From the IMG/VR virus record IMGVR_UViG_3300036978_000532, positions 1 to 35,879 of that record: a stretch of DNA of 35,879 bases. One strand, written 5' to 3'. The translations under genes and the position numbers were made by a program. Within the stretch, counting starts at the first letter, position 1, and each line of letters opens with the position of its first letter. The notes under the pieces were generated by a model. It did not search any database, was not told the DNA's origin, and was given only the letters and a program-made list of their open reading frames with translations. The DNA is from a virus. This document shows, piece after piece, positions 7,021 to 15,070 of this stretch.

Positions 7021-7463
7021 TTGTTTGTATTTGCCGCATAAATTGCAACTGCAAGTGCCGCCCATGAATGAGAGGAAATACCATAAGTTGGTCCTTTATT
7101 TTTCTTTGTTCCTTGTGGACCTAATAAATCTATCAATGCCTGTCGAACATTTGCATCTTTTGCTCTCATCGAATTGCATAAATACATTTTTATGTCTTTA
7201 CGATAACATAACCTAACTTTTGTTCTGGCAATTTCTATAAATCTCCCAATCCAAACACAAGTTTCAAAAGTGCTTGCTCCAACTGCCATTCCATATGAAG
7301 CAATCATTTCAAGAGCAACTAAATCATATTCTCTCCCAATTAAAATTTGTCTCATCTCTGGATTTGGCAAGATGCCATAATCTAAAATACGATTGTTCTT
7401 TTCATCATATTGAACAAAAGCTGATTGAGTAGTTCCAGAATCAATTGCCAAAATCATAAGCAA
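7017..7463 (-). CDS. RuvC-like Holliday junction resolvase
   Basis: This 148-aa protein has an RNase-H-like fold with acidic residues D8 (LAIDSGTT), E52 (ALEMIAS) and D103, and a C-terminal H132-x-W-AALAVA helix typical of phage RuvC proteins. It should cut branched DNA before packaging or in recombination. The second Met (7455-7457) may be the true start. The 5' end overlaps the upstream gene by 23 bases, and the stop overlaps the TAGT start. Confidence 0.82.
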   Translation of the reverse strand: MLMILAIDSGTTQSAFVQYDEKNNRILDYGILPNPEMRQILIGREYDLVALEMIASYGMAVGASTFETCVWIGRFIEIARTKVRLCYRKDIKMYLCNSMRAKDANVRQALIDLLGPQGTKKNKGPTYGISSHSWAALAVAIYAANTNK

Positions 7464-7695
7464 ATGCTTTCCTTTTCAATTTATCACTTGGCAATCCTAA
7501 TGCAAAACAGATGTTAGTAAATCCATCACTCTTTAAAAAATGAACCGCCTCTTCATATTGTTTAGATGCAAAATTTCTTGTATGCGCCCGAACATATTTT
7601 TCAGGTTTTATTTTACAATCCAAAACTGCTCGTTCAATCATTGCACATAAAACTTCCCTTGTAAAGAGAAGTTCATTTTCTATTTTTTGTTTCAT
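7441..7695 (-). CDS. Hypothetical protein (84 aa)
   Basis: The frame is open from 7752, but the Met at 7693-7695 (MKQKIENELLFTREVLC) is the better start, because the longer version runs across the 49-aa gene. The product is helical and basic, with one likely helix at residues 1-30. No family recognised. It ends inside the start of the RuvC-like gene. Confidence 0.6.
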   Translation of the reverse strand: MKQKIENELLFTREVLCAMIERAVLDCKIKPEKYVRAHTRNFASKQYEEAVHFLKSDGFTNICFALGLPSDKLKRKAFAYDFGN

Positions 7696-7822
7696 TTTTT
7701 TTAGGAATAAAAGTTGACTTAAATTTTGGTTGAGCTTGATTTTTGGTTGCATTTACTTTCCAAAGTTTCAGATAAAATTCTGGAGGTAAGCAAGTCGCTG
7801 AAGTTTTTTCAATAGCACTCAT
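7673..7822 (-). CDS. Tiny hypothetical protein (49 aa)
   Basis: The ATG at 7820-7822 opens a 49-codon frame (MSAIEKTSATCLPPEFYLKL at the start) that ends TGA at 7673-7675. Its start overlaps the stop of the 35-aa membrane peptide as ATGA, and its end overlaps the next gene by 23 bases. Tight coupling on both sides is the main evidence. Lys-rich tail, function unknown. Confidence 0.5.
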   Translation of the reverse strand: MSAIEKTSATCLPPEFYLKLWKVNATKNQAQPKFKSTFIPKKNETKNRK

Positions 7823-7926
7823 TTTCTGTAAATATGGAATGCGGCGATAGTTAAAATGAATGGGATTCCTACTTTGAAGATTCCTTCAAAGAACCATGAA
7901 ATCATTTGGCAGGTTGTGGGGTTCAT
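7819..7926 (-). CDS. Tiny single-span membrane peptide (35 aa)
   Basis: The frame from ATG 7924-7926 codes for 35 residues with one hydrophobic span (about residues 10-31, FFEGIFKVGIPFILTIAAF) and a basic end, HIYRK. It lies four bases after the upstream gene and overlaps the next by ATGA. It could be a membrane-acting accessory peptide. No homologue is recognised. Confidence 0.55.
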   Translation of the reverse strand: MNPTTCQMISWFFEGIFKVGIPFILTIAAFHIYRK

Positions 7927-7930
7927 GTTT

Positions 7931-8107
7931 TTAATTAGAAATAGAAGCTATATATTTAAGTCCCTCTTTATAGTTAATGAACATTTTGTTTCCGATGATA
8001 TAATAACCATCTTCATCAACTACAATCGTGACTTTTTTATCACTATCAAAAGCGAACGCTTGCAGTGTTTCAAGGTTATCAAGTTTTTGTTGTGCTGTCT
8101 CAGTCAT
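7931..8107 (-). CDS. Small hypothetical protein (58 aa)
   Basis: The frame is open from 8236, but the ATG at 8105-8107 (MTETAQQKLDNLETLQ) is preceded by AAGGGGAAATTTTAT, a rare clear Shine-Dalgarno here. The upstream part also overlaps the previous gene. The 58-aa product has an N-terminal helix then strands (KVTIVVDEDGYYIIGNK). Function unknown. Confidence 0.6.
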   Translation of the reverse strand: MTETAQQKLDNLETLQAFAFDSDKKVTIVVDEDGYYIIGNKMFINYKEGLKYIASISN

Positions 8108-8120
8108 ATAAAATTTCCCC

Positions 8121-8291
8121 TTATGGAAGAACTTGAAACCATCCTTTAAAGTGAGCTGCGGCTTGTTTTTTTGCTTGCGTATATGTTCCTGTGATGAACA
8201 TAATTTCGTCGAGGTTGCCAAAGGCCCAGTTGCCATAACCGCGTGGTTTTTTTCCGTGACTGGCTTGGTATTGTGTTGTTGAACAATTCAT
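8121..8291 (-). CDS. Small conserved-looking hypothetical protein (56 aa)
   Basis: I choose the ATG at 8289-8291 (MNCSTTQYQASHGKKPRG), because the in-frame ATG 39 bases upstream lies within the leader hairpin of the promoter module. The 56-aa product contains GKKPRGYGNWAF and a short helix TQAKKQAAAHFKG, typical of small phage or plasmid proteins of unknown role. It is the first gene behind a repeated promoter. Confidence 0.6.
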   Translation of the reverse strand: MNCSTTQYQASHGKKPRGYGNWAFGNLDEIMFITGTYTQAKKQAAAHFKGWFQVLP

Positions 8292-8314
8292 TTCTATTTT
8301 ATTTTTTTTAGTTT

Positions 8315-8341
8315 TATCATTAGGGGTCATCCCTTCTGATA
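8315..8341 (-). promoter_or_regulatory. 5'-leader hairpin, module copy 1
   Basis: On the coding strand TATCA-GAA-GGG-ATGA-CCC-CTAA-TGATA folds into an outer 5-bp and an inner 3-bp stem. It starts about 7 bases after the -10, so it would sit at the very 5' end of the mRNA. It is followed by an A-rich leader to the start at 8291. Confidence 0.65.
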
Positions 8342-8347
8342 AGAACT

Positions 8348-8375
8348 AATCTAAATAATTTTGAAATGTTGTAAA
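8348..8375 (-). promoter_or_regulatory. Repeated phage promoter, copy 1 (TTTACA - 16 - TAGATT)
   Basis: The -35-like TTTACA is at 8370-8375 and the -10-like TAGATT (followed by AG) at 8348-8353, with exactly 16 bases between. The same words and spacing occur at 30804-30831 and 31974-32001. It lies in the 103-base gap (8292-8394) before the 56-aa gene. Confidence 0.7.
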
Positions 8376-8394
8376 TACTTTTTTCAAAAAAAAG

Positions 8395-8619
8395 TTATCT
8401 CAATTCAGGGATGTTTCTAAAATGACGTTGCTCCCAAACCCAATCTCTAATTTTCTCTAATGTCTCAACATCCAACTTCGCAAACTCTCCACATTCTTTT
8501 CTCAATGCGGAACGAATTTCAGAATCAAGATTGTCGAGCAACAATAGAATATCCAAAGACTTGCAACAAACTTCGTGCTCGTAACTTTCAGTTTCGTCGA
8601 ACTCTAAAATGAACTTCAT
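8395..8619 (-). CDS. Small acidic hypothetical protein (74 aa)
   Basis: This 74-aa acidic protein (MKFILEFDETESYEHEVCCK) overlaps the endolysin stop by four bases (ATGA) and ends the lysis operon. A similar layout, small acidic proteins next to lysis genes, is seen in other phages, but no family is recognised. Role in lysis is not shown. Confidence 0.65.
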   Translation of the reverse strand: MKFILEFDETESYEHEVCCKSLDILLLLDNLDSEIRSALRKECGEFAKLDVETLEKIRDWVWEQRHFRNIPELR

Positions 8620-9068
8620 GCGAAAATATCCTTCTTGTCGGCTATCCGTTTGCGCATCTCGGCAAGTGTCAATCCAGTCAAAATTTCAAAATGCGGTTCA
8701 TCTTTTATGGATTTGAAATCACCGCCCCAAACAAGCCCCAAACTCTTTCCCGCCTGACCGAGTTCCTTGTATTTTGGCGATTCCCCCAAATACTTTTTCC
8801 CTTCAAACAACCCGACATCGAATGCTGTTCCGAAATTGTGATTTGAATATCCAGCACGAGCATTCGTAACGATGCGCCCCTTGGCAGTCCTTCCTTGAGC
8901 ATACAAGGCATCCTGTTCAGCAAAGGTTCGCAACCCTGAAATGATCCGAACATCCAATCCGTATCGCTTCATCAGAGGAATGGCAAGTTGCATGAACTCC
9001 CTTGCCTTTTCCTGCACCCTTGGATGCAGGGATGCGATGTTGCGTTCTGTTCGGTCGTCGAATATCAT
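8616..9068 (-). CDS. M15-family L-alanyl-D-glutamate peptidase (endolysin)
   Basis: This 150-aa protein has the M15C zinc peptidase signature: S75-N-H77-x-x-G-x-A-x-D84 and D123-E-P-H126-F-E. H77, D84 and H126 are the expected zinc ligands. Length matches single-domain phage endopeptidases such as the T5 type. It should cut the peptide stem of peptidoglycan to release virions. No signal peptide is seen, so it needs a holin, and two holin-like genes lie just upstream. The start overlaps the lipoprotein stop (ATGA). Confidence 0.9.
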   Translation of the reverse strand: MIFDDRTERNIASLHPRVQEKAREFMQLAIPLMKRYGLDVRIISGLRTFAEQDALYAQGRTAKGRIVTNARAGYSNHNFGTAFDVGLFEGKKYLGESPKYKELGQAGKSLGLVWGGDFKSIKDEPHFEILTGLTLAEMRKRIADKKDIFA

Positions 9069-9238
9069 TTATCCTTCAATGCTGGCATTTCTGGCAGTTG
9101 ATAGCAAAAAGACCCGTAGTCGGTCTTCACACAAATTTGCGGCGTCCCAAGGGAAGCGCAACCTGTAACGAAGAAAAGCAGGACGAGAAAGAAGGCAATA
9201 ACGATTGCACCGAAAGCAATGTCTTTTGCTTTATTCAT
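9065..9238 (-). CDS. Small lipoprotein, candidate outer-membrane spanin (57 aa)
   Basis: The ATG at 9236-9238 opens a 57-aa protein with a hydrophobic signal segment (about residues 8-24) and a lipobox ending V-T-G-C26. A short mature part of about 30 residues with two more Cys follows. Size and place among lysis genes resemble Rz1-type outer-membrane spanins. No separate inner-membrane spanin was found, so the spanin call is tentative. Start and stop overlap the neighbours by four bases each. Confidence 0.65.
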   Translation of the reverse strand: MNKAKDIAFGAIVIAFFLVLLFFVTGCASLGTPQICVKTDYGSFCYQLPEMPALKDK

Positions 9239-9399
9239 TTTTCCTTTCGGAAGATTTCAATCAGCCCTATAATTGATGCAACAAACATTCCGATGGTTTC
9301 CCATGCGGCGGGGTCTAAACTAACGCCCACCGCCCCGCCAATGATTGCAAGACCACGATATGTTGAAGGTTCTTTTAGTTTTTCGAGTAGGATTTTCAT
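9235..9399 (-). CDS. Holin-like small membrane protein (54 aa)
   Basis: The ATG at 9397-9399 gives 54 aa (MKILLEKLKEPSTYRGLAII). There are two hydrophobic spans, about residues 16-29 and 34-50, then the charged end RKEK. This resembles short two-span phage holins of the kind found with M15 endolysins. It would permeabilise the inner membrane. Overlaps at both ends are ATGA. Confidence 0.65.
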   Translation of the reverse strand: MKILLEKLKEPSTYRGLAIIGGAVGVSLDPAAWETIGMFVASIIGLIEIFRKEK

Positions 9400-9563
9400 T
9401 TGTTATTTTTTTGAACTATTTTGACGATTGAAATTATACCGACTGCGCACCCGATAACAAGAGAAAGAATGCGCAACCATGCTTCAACTTCTGGAAGAAG
9501 TGAAACGGTAACGCTTCCTGCTGTTGCGATTAGTCCGATAAAAGTTGCTTGATGCTGTTCCAT
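9396..9563 (-). CDS. Holin-like small membrane protein (55 aa), paralogue-like
   Basis: The ATG at 9561-9563 gives 55 aa (MEQHQATFIGLIATAGSVTV). There are two hydrophobic spans, about residues 7-23 and 31-50, and the basic end QKNNK. It has the same size and layout as the next gene, including a V-S-L-x-P/D-x-x-x-A-W segment between spans. The two may act as holin and antiholin, or both as holins. Confidence 0.62.
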   Translation of the reverse strand: MEQHQATFIGLIATAGSVTVSLLPEVEAWLRILSLVIGCAVGIISIVKIVQKNNK

Positions 9564-9565
9564 TT

Positions 9566-10861
9566 TTAGTAAATCAATTGCTCTTGGACGATGCAGGGAG
9601 TCAAAATCATCGTGCTGATTCCATTCGCATCCGTAAGTTCAATTTCAAGATCGAGTGTCGCCTGAAGGTTATTTTCCAGTAAGTCACGCAAAGAAGCAGA
9701 AGTAAAATCAACGCTGGCAGTTTTTGCAGCCGCTCCAATCAGGAAATTCGTAACAACTAATTGCGGTAAATTTGTAAATCCTTTAACATTAATAAAGTTA
9801 ATATAAAAATATGAACCTTCTGCACCATTTACAATAACATTACCCGTTCCAATTGATGGTAAATTTTTTAATGCATTTTGAATTTCAGATTCTGAAGCAT
9901 TATGATCAAGCAAAGTAGTTGTATGTTCTTGCGTTTGCATAAAACTTTGCCCACTAATTGCAGATCCTGTAATCCAATCCATTATCATGTCCATATTAGG
10001 GTCAAATAAATAAAAGGATTTAGGATTAGAAGTTCTTGATATTTGATAAGGAACATTAAGGTCTGCTCCATTTAAATTTGTCCAATTGCCTGTTATCGTA
10101 ACAACCTGGCCTTCTAAAAGCCCATGATTTTCAATTGTATTAAATAATCCATCTACTATAGTTCCAGTAACAGCAACTTGTTGTGATGGCATTGTTAATC
10201 TAAAAGAACCAGAACTTGGATTCCGTGAAAATGAAAGTTGTTGAAGCTCACTTACAAATTCGCTGCCTGTTACAATTGTTTCAACTGTTGCTGTGATAGT
10301 TGTCCCAATACTTGACCAAGATGTTTGTAGCACAGCAGGATTTAATCGCAAGTGCATATCTTGAATTTCCCTTGAAGTTGGAGTTCCTGCAAGACGAGTG
10401 TTGATGCTTGCAGTTGTTGAAGGAATTAGTTGAGAAGTATTAGCGGTAATTGCGGCTTGGTCGCCATTGTTCTTAAATCTAAAAACAAATGTTGTCTCTG
10501 GTGATCCTGTTACCTCAATGCCGCCTGCCGCTGAAATCGTCGACAATCCGCTCAACGCACTCTGCAATGTTCCAGCAGTTGCAGAATAATTGATTGCCCC
10601 AGTTGTTTGGGCTGAAAATGAAAGCGTATATGTTCCATCAGTAGGAGTTCCAGTTCGTGAACCGATTGCAAATTTTACGGTAGAATCAGAATTATCGACG
10701 ATCCTAAATGGGTTGTTGATAATCCCTGTTGCCTCCAAAAAATACAAGTTGATTACGCCTGTATCTCCCCTAACAAATTTCTGAATTGTGGCAGGTGCAA
10801 GATTAGTTGTCGAAACTGCTAAACGCCGATTCGTTGTATCAATAAAAAGATCGCGTGCCAT
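9566..10861 (-). CDS. Putative tail-tip / receptor-binding structural protein (431 aa)
   Basis: This beta-rich, Ser/Thr/Asn-rich 431-aa protein is last in the tail operon and directly before the lysis cassette, a common spot for tail-fibre or baseplate proteins. Residues about 70-150 and 310-380 look like two copies of one module. Each has a T-x-x-S-A/N-L-x-x-L-x-S/T-I start, a G-x-I/V-x-V-x-G strand and a following F-x-F/I-x-F strand. The N-terminus (MARDLFIDTTNRRLAVS) may attach to the tail. Function inferred from position and composition. Confidence 0.6.
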   Translation of the reverse strand: MARDLFIDTTNRRLAVSTTNLAPATIQKFVRGDTGVINLYFLEATGIINNPFRIVDNSDSTVKFAIGSRTGTPTDGTYTLSFSAQTTGAINYSATAGTLQSALSGLSTISAAGGIEVTGSPETTFVFRFKNNGDQAAITANTSQLIPSTTASINTRLAGTPTSREIQDMHLRLNPAVLQTSWSSIGTTITATVETIVTGSEFVSELQQLSFSRNPSSGSFRLTMPSQQVAVTGTIVDGLFNTIENHGLLEGQVVTITGNWTNLNGADLNVPYQISRTSNPKSFYLFDPNMDMIMDWITGSAISGQSFMQTQEHTTTLLDHNASESEIQNALKNLPSIGTGNVIVNGAEGSYFYINFINVKGFTNLPQLVVTNFLIGAAAKTASVDFTSASLRDLLENNLQATLDLEIELTDANGISTMILTPCIVQEQLIY

Positions 10862-10884
10862 TTATTAGGATAGATTGTCAAATT

Positions 10885-11106
10885 CTAAATTTTATCAATA
10901 TAATTTTGAGCAGAATCACAACATCCAGATATTGTATTTACATTTGATGGATGCGACTTTTCAAATCTTGTCTTTATTTCTTTAGCAAATTTTTCATTAT
11001 TTTCATTATTAGAAATACATTTTTCGCATATCCCATATGATGGCATTCCTCCATATAATCCAAGTTTGCAAACTGGATGTATTTTTGACCAAAAAGAACA
11101 TTTCAT
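10885..11106 (-). CDS. Small cysteine-rich protein (73 aa)
   Basis: This 73-aa protein has seven Cys, including C12, C27-x2-C30 and a C-C pair near the end. It begins MKCSFWSKIHPVCKLGLYGG. The pattern suggests metal binding or disulfide knots. It lies between two tail genes. No family recognised. Confidence 0.6.
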   Translation of the reverse strand: MKCSFWSKIHPVCKLGLYGGMPSYGICEKCISNNENNEKFAKEIKTRFEKSHPSNVNTISGCCDSAQNYIDKI

Positions 11107-11117
11107 CGTTAAAAAAA

Positions 11118-11756
11118 TTATGGTGGTGGAGGGGCAATTAGATTTGCAGTAAAATTGTAAACACTATCACCACTATCTAATCCCCGCCAAAATAATATAC
11201 CAGAAAGAGTATTCCCATTTGCACTTAAATTAAATTGAGCGGGCACGGTAGAAGGCGGATAATATATGCTTGGGTCTGTAGAAAAATTGTTAGTAAATCC
11301 TCCAAAACTTCCTCCGCTTGCTAAAAATTTTACATAATATTTTGCATTTTTTATACAGGTATTGTAAGCAAATCTTGCTCCAACAATCATATCAAAATAA
11401 AATGGGGTAGGATTTTGAGCAGACCAACTGCCACTTCCTGTTATAATTACACCTGCATTCCAAGCATCCATATCTTCAGTTTTAGTGATTGAAACATCAG
11501 ATTGAGCTTGTCCTGAAGTTTGCCCTAGAAAATACGCTCCATTAAGTGTGTAAATATATGGGTTGCTAAAACTATAACTTAGTTGCCAAGTATTAGTTAA
11601 TTGCAGTATATCATATTCTTCTTTTGTTATTTCAAAAACATTTCTTTCTGTTTGCCATCCACAAGGATTGCAACAATTACATCCAACTACTCGTAATCCA
11701 AGGGGATTATTAGTTAAGATTTTTATTTTATTATTTGGTGTGCGACCAATTATCAT
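11118..11756 (-). CDS. Putative tail protein with N-terminal Cys cluster (212 aa)
   Basis: This 212-aa protein is rich in Asn, Ser, Gly and aromatics and probably beta-structured. It has an unusual CNCCNPCG cluster near residues 25-32 and a Pro run at the C-terminus. It overlaps the upstream gene by four bases. Position downstream of the tape measure suggests a tail-tip or fibre accessory. Function unknown. Confidence 0.55.
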   Translation of the reverse strand: MIIGRTPNNKIKILTNNPLGLRVVGCNCCNPCGWQTERNVFEITKEEYDILQLTNTWQLSYSFSNPYIYTLNGAYFLGQTSGQAQSDVSITKTEDMDAWNAGVIITGSGSWSAQNPTPFYFDMIVGARFAYNTCIKNAKYYVKFLASGGSFGGFTNNFSTDPSIYYPPSTVPAQFNLSANGNTLSGILFWRGLDSGDSVYNFTANLIAPPPP

Positions 11757-12031
11757 GGTTCAGAACAATCTTCTGTAGAAAGCCATTGCATTGCTCCATC
11801 AACAACACCAAGAACATGAGTTCCGCTTCCTGGTGGACTAGGAATTTTTAATTTTCTCATTTGATAACTGCCCTGCCCTGTTGTCGTTTCTGTTAATCCA
11901 TCATTAGTATCCAAAAGACAATAAACAAAATTCTTCATCAAATCACTTGCTCTGATTTGAACAGGATAACCACCTGAGCTTTTTGGCTGTTGCGCAAGAG
12001 GTTCAAAATTGACTGGAAGATTTAATGCCAT
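11753..12031 (-). CDS. Hypothetical tail-region protein (92 aa)
   Basis: This 92-aa protein starts MALNLPVNFEPLAQQPKSSG. It ends with a VLGVVDGAMQWLSTEDCSEP segment that resembles the short Trp-containing repeats of phage fibre proteins (cf. GQILQWGGESW in the 757-aa fibre here). It may be a small fibre or an attachment piece. Tight spacing to both neighbours. Confidence 0.55.
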   Translation of the reverse strand: MALNLPVNFEPLAQQPKSSGGYPVQIRASDLMKNFVYCLLDTNDGLTETTTGQGSYQMRKLKIPSPPGSGTHVLGVVDGAMQWLSTEDCSEP

Positions 12032-12034
12032 ATA

Positions 12035-12655
12035 TCAAATTACTTTTCGAGTTATGATAACTGGTTCTGGCTCAATTGTTATTGTTAATTCATCCCAATA
12101 ACCAAAATTTGTAATATCATATCTTGTAATTGCTAAATTAAAATAAACACTTGTTGTATAACCCGCAAGCTCTAAATCGCTTCCATCACTATTCCTAATT
12201 ATTATTAAATCCCTTAAATCACTTACATTTATTTCTGGGAATGTGCCAGATTGAACTACAACCTTTAATTTAAGATAGCTTACAATAGCATTTGTTCTTT
12301 CAACACTCACAATATCTGAAGTCACATTTCTTAAATTAAGTTGCACATTTCGCAATATTGCTGAAATCTCTGTTTTGCCAATTGTATTTGATCGGCCATA
12401 AGCAGAAATTGCAATTTCCATGAATCCATTTCCACTATCGCGCCATTGCGGTTCAGGGAAAATATACAACCCATCAACAGCAGGAGAAACAATATCAAGC
12501 GTTGAACCTGAAGCAAATTCATTGCGATAAATTTCCTCATCAATTTTTCGTATCACATACGATTGTTGAACAAGACAAAGCCCACTTGAATAAGTGGAAA
12601 CCGTTTTGTCTCCTTTTTCGATTGGGGTTGATTTCCCGAAATATTGAAATGCCAT
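12035..12655 (-). CDS. Putative tail protein downstream of tape measure (206 aa)
   Basis: This 206-aa beta-rich protein follows the tape measure gene, the usual place of the distal tail protein in siphoviruses. No Dit-specific motif is visible, so the role is inferred from gene order only. It begins MAFQYFGKSTPIEKGDKTV and ends with alternating hydrophobic strands (ELTITIEPEPVIITRKVI). Confidence 0.55.
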   Translation of the reverse strand: MAFQYFGKSTPIEKGDKTVSTYSSGLCLVQQSYVIRKIDEEIYRNEFASGSTLDIVSPAVDGLYIFPEPQWRDSGNGFMEIAISAYGRSNTIGKTEISAILRNVQLNLRNVTSDIVSVERTNAIVSYLKLKVVVQSGTFPEINVSDLRDLIIIRNSDGSDLELAGYTTSVYFNLAITRYDITNFGYWDELTITIEPEPVIITRKVI

Positions 12656-12660
12656 AATAA

Positions 12661-15066
12661 TTATGCTAATGCTGCAACTGGAAGTTTAGGTTCTATTTTT
12701 AGAACTGCAATTTTAATTTCATTAACACCATTCATAATTGCGTTCAATGCTGTATTATCGTCAAATTTTTCAGGTTCCGTAAAATCACCACCTTCACCAC
12801 CTTCACCGCCTTCACCGCCTTCACCGCCATTTGCATTTGCATCCCCTCCTTTAAATTCCGCATGAACATCTGTTTTTATGTCTGTGAGTGCTTCTTTCAA
12901 TCCAACTTCATCAATTTTACCTTTAATATCAATAGGCGAATCTTTGATTTGCTCTAATTTACCTTGAATTTCATCCATCACTTGACGAGAATCTTTTCTA
13001 AATGTATCGACTCCAAATTTTTTTGCTAAATCCATTACGCTTACATTCGATAAATCACCGCCAATATAATCTTTCAAAAGTACTAAATCGCCTTTCAATT
13101 TAGCAGCAGCATCTTTCATATTCAAAACAGGATTATCAATTTTCTTTTGTGCGATCTCTTCTAATTCTTGTTTAACGGTCTTCAATGGATTATCCAACCT
13201 TGCCATTTCTGCCGCCCATTGTTTTGCCTCATCGATAGGCATCAACCCTTTTACTTTTTCTAAATAAGAATTATAGGATTTTTGATAACCAATTTGAGTA
13301 ACTAAAGCATCATTGCCTTCTGCTTTCGCTTTTGCTAACTGCAAATCTAAATTTGCTTCATCTCGTTTTGCATCTATAACTTTCGCTTGCTCTGCTGCTT
13401 TTTTCTTTTCAGCGGCAATTTGTTCATTTGCGGCACGCTCTTGCTCTGCCGACCATTTCATATATTCTTGAAAGTATCCTCTTGCTTCTTCTTCAGCCGC
13501 AGAATGTTCAACGGTTATTTTTTTACCTGACTCAGCAACTTGTTTTGTTAGTTCATCAATATTTTTTAAATCCGTTTGAGTATCAAATAAAGCGGGAGTT
13601 GAATCGTAAGCTTTTTGAAAACTTTCAGGGAATGCTTTTCCTGAACTTACTAATTGAGTTTTTAAAGATTCAGTATCGTGAGCCATCGCTCCAAAAAGCA
13701 TTTCTGAATCATATTTTGCTGTTTCAGCAAATTCTTTCATCGACTTTTTTAGGCCACCAAAAATCAAATCATTAGGGAGTGCATCAGCAAGTGCATCAGC
13801 AATTGCTCCACCAGCAGATAATCCCAATGCTGTAAATCCTCCTTTGATGTATGTCATCAATGCACCACTTGAATCAAACAAATCTCCGATTGTTTCTGCT
13901 GATGCTGTAAATGCTGCAACTAAATTTTTATATATTTCATTTCCTGTTTGCTTAACTTGCAAAACAATAGATGCAAACATTAGTTCAAATGCCTTCCCCA
14001 AATCCCCCGCTTCAATAGCTTTTAAAGCCGCACCGAAACCATCCATTGCCTTAGTTCCACCCAAAAAAGCATTCGCTAAATCTTGCCCAAATTTAGCAGC
14101 ATCAAATCGTTTTAATGCTTCAGTAATCGCTTCAAGCGCAGGTTTTGCTTTGTCCAAAATACCAGCAGCAAATTCAACAAATTTGCCTTTAACAACCGTG
14201 ATATTGTCGGAAATTGTATCAAAACTCCCTGCATTTGCTTCCATTATGCTTTTGAATGTTCCAAGTTCTGAGCTTGCTTTACCGATTTCTTGATCAAAGT
14301 TTTGAAACAATCCAGTCAATTTTCCACCGCTTCTCCCAAATATTTCCATTGAAACTGCTGATCTTTCCGCTGGGTCTTGTATCCCACCAATAGCTTTTGC
14401 TAATGTTCTAAACTGCTCGTCTGGTGACATTCCCTGAAGAGTTGAAAGAGAAATCCCCAATTTTGAAAAAGCATGAGCTGCTCCACTTGTTCCATCACCC
14501 GCATCAACAATTGCCTTCTGCATCTTTCCAAAGATTGGTTGAAGATTATCAGCAACAATTCCGTTATTTTGAAAGGCTCTTTGAAGTTCCAACAATTTAC
14601 CGACAGAAACTCCTGTTTGCTCGGACATATCCGTTAATTCGCCTCCTAAATCCAATGCTTTCTTAAAAGTATCGAGTGACGCTGTAACCGCTTTAAACGC
14701 CAATTCTGCCGCAAGCATTGCCCCCTTAACAGCAACCTCGGCAATACCTGCGCCAATTGCAACATCCTTCCAACCTGCTTGCGCTTTTGTTCCAGATTTA
14801 ACGCTCTCATCACCTGTTTGCGTAATCTCTTTGTTCAAGCCATCAAGCTTGGGGTTTAACGCATCGCTTTCGCCGCCGATTTCTTTTAGTTTTTTCTCCA
14901 AACCTTGCAACTGACCGATGCGTTTCATCGTGGATTCGATCTCTTCCATCTCCAATCCACCAGCATTCAACTTATCTTTTAACCCATTCATCTCGGTTTG
15001 AAGAGTCTTTAAAACATCTTCAAGCCCGACATCCTTTGCACCAAATTCAACCGTTACATCAGCCAT
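12661..15066 (-). CDS. Tail tape measure protein (801 aa)
   Basis: This is the longest gene of the window. The protein is Ala/Lys/Glu-rich and largely helical, with long coiled-coil stretches (residues 10-75 and 560-640). A hydrophobic segment lies near 100-140 and a Phe/Gly-rich middle at 180-270 contains the SAVSMEIFGRSGGKLTGLF region common in tape measure proteins. It should set tail length and help DNA entry. Using about 0.15 nm per residue, known for this class, the tail would be near 120 nm. A Gly-Glu-Gly repeat lies close to the C-terminus. Confidence 0.85.
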   Translation of the reverse strand: MADVTVEFGAKDVGLEDVLKTLQTEMNGLKDKLNAGGLEMEEIESTMKRIGQLQGLEKKLKEIGGESDALNPKLDGLNKEITQTGDESVKSGTKAQAGWKDVAIGAGIAEVAVKGAMLAAELAFKAVTASLDTFKKALDLGGELTDMSEQTGVSVGKLLELQRAFQNNGIVADNLQPIFGKMQKAIVDAGDGTSGAAHAFSKLGISLSTLQGMSPDEQFRTLAKAIGGIQDPAERSAVSMEIFGRSGGKLTGLFQNFDQEIGKASSELGTFKSIMEANAGSFDTISDNITVVKGKFVEFAAGILDKAKPALEAITEALKRFDAAKFGQDLANAFLGGTKAMDGFGAALKAIEAGDLGKAFELMFASIVLQVKQTGNEIYKNLVAAFTASAETIGDLFDSSGALMTYIKGGFTALGLSAGGAIADALADALPNDLIFGGLKKSMKEFAETAKYDSEMLFGAMAHDTESLKTQLVSSGKAFPESFQKAYDSTPALFDTQTDLKNIDELTKQVAESGKKITVEHSAAEEEARGYFQEYMKWSAEQERAANEQIAAEKKKAAEQAKVIDAKRDEANLDLQLAKAKAEGNDALVTQIGYQKSYNSYLEKVKGLMPIDEAKQWAAEMARLDNPLKTVKQELEEIAQKKIDNPVLNMKDAAAKLKGDLVLLKDYIGGDLSNVSVMDLAKKFGVDTFRKDSRQVMDEIQGKLEQIKDSPIDIKGKIDEVGLKEALTDIKTDVHAEFKGGDANANGGEGGEGGEGGEGGDFTEPEKFDDNTALNAIMNGVNEIKIAVLKIEPKLPVAALA
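12788..12829 (-). repeat. 9-bp tandem repeat in tape measure gene
   Basis: The unit CCTTCACCG/A repeats about four to five times head to tail and encodes Gly-Gly-Glu units near the C-terminus of the tape measure protein. Unit-number changes would keep frame and alter only this linker. Confidence 0.75.
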
Positions 15067-15070
15067 ATTT

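Noticed and set aside
12331-12543. Minus-strand 70-codon frame inside the 206-aa tail gene
   Set aside because: Fully inside a better supported gene in another frame; hydrophobic/random composition and no coupling.
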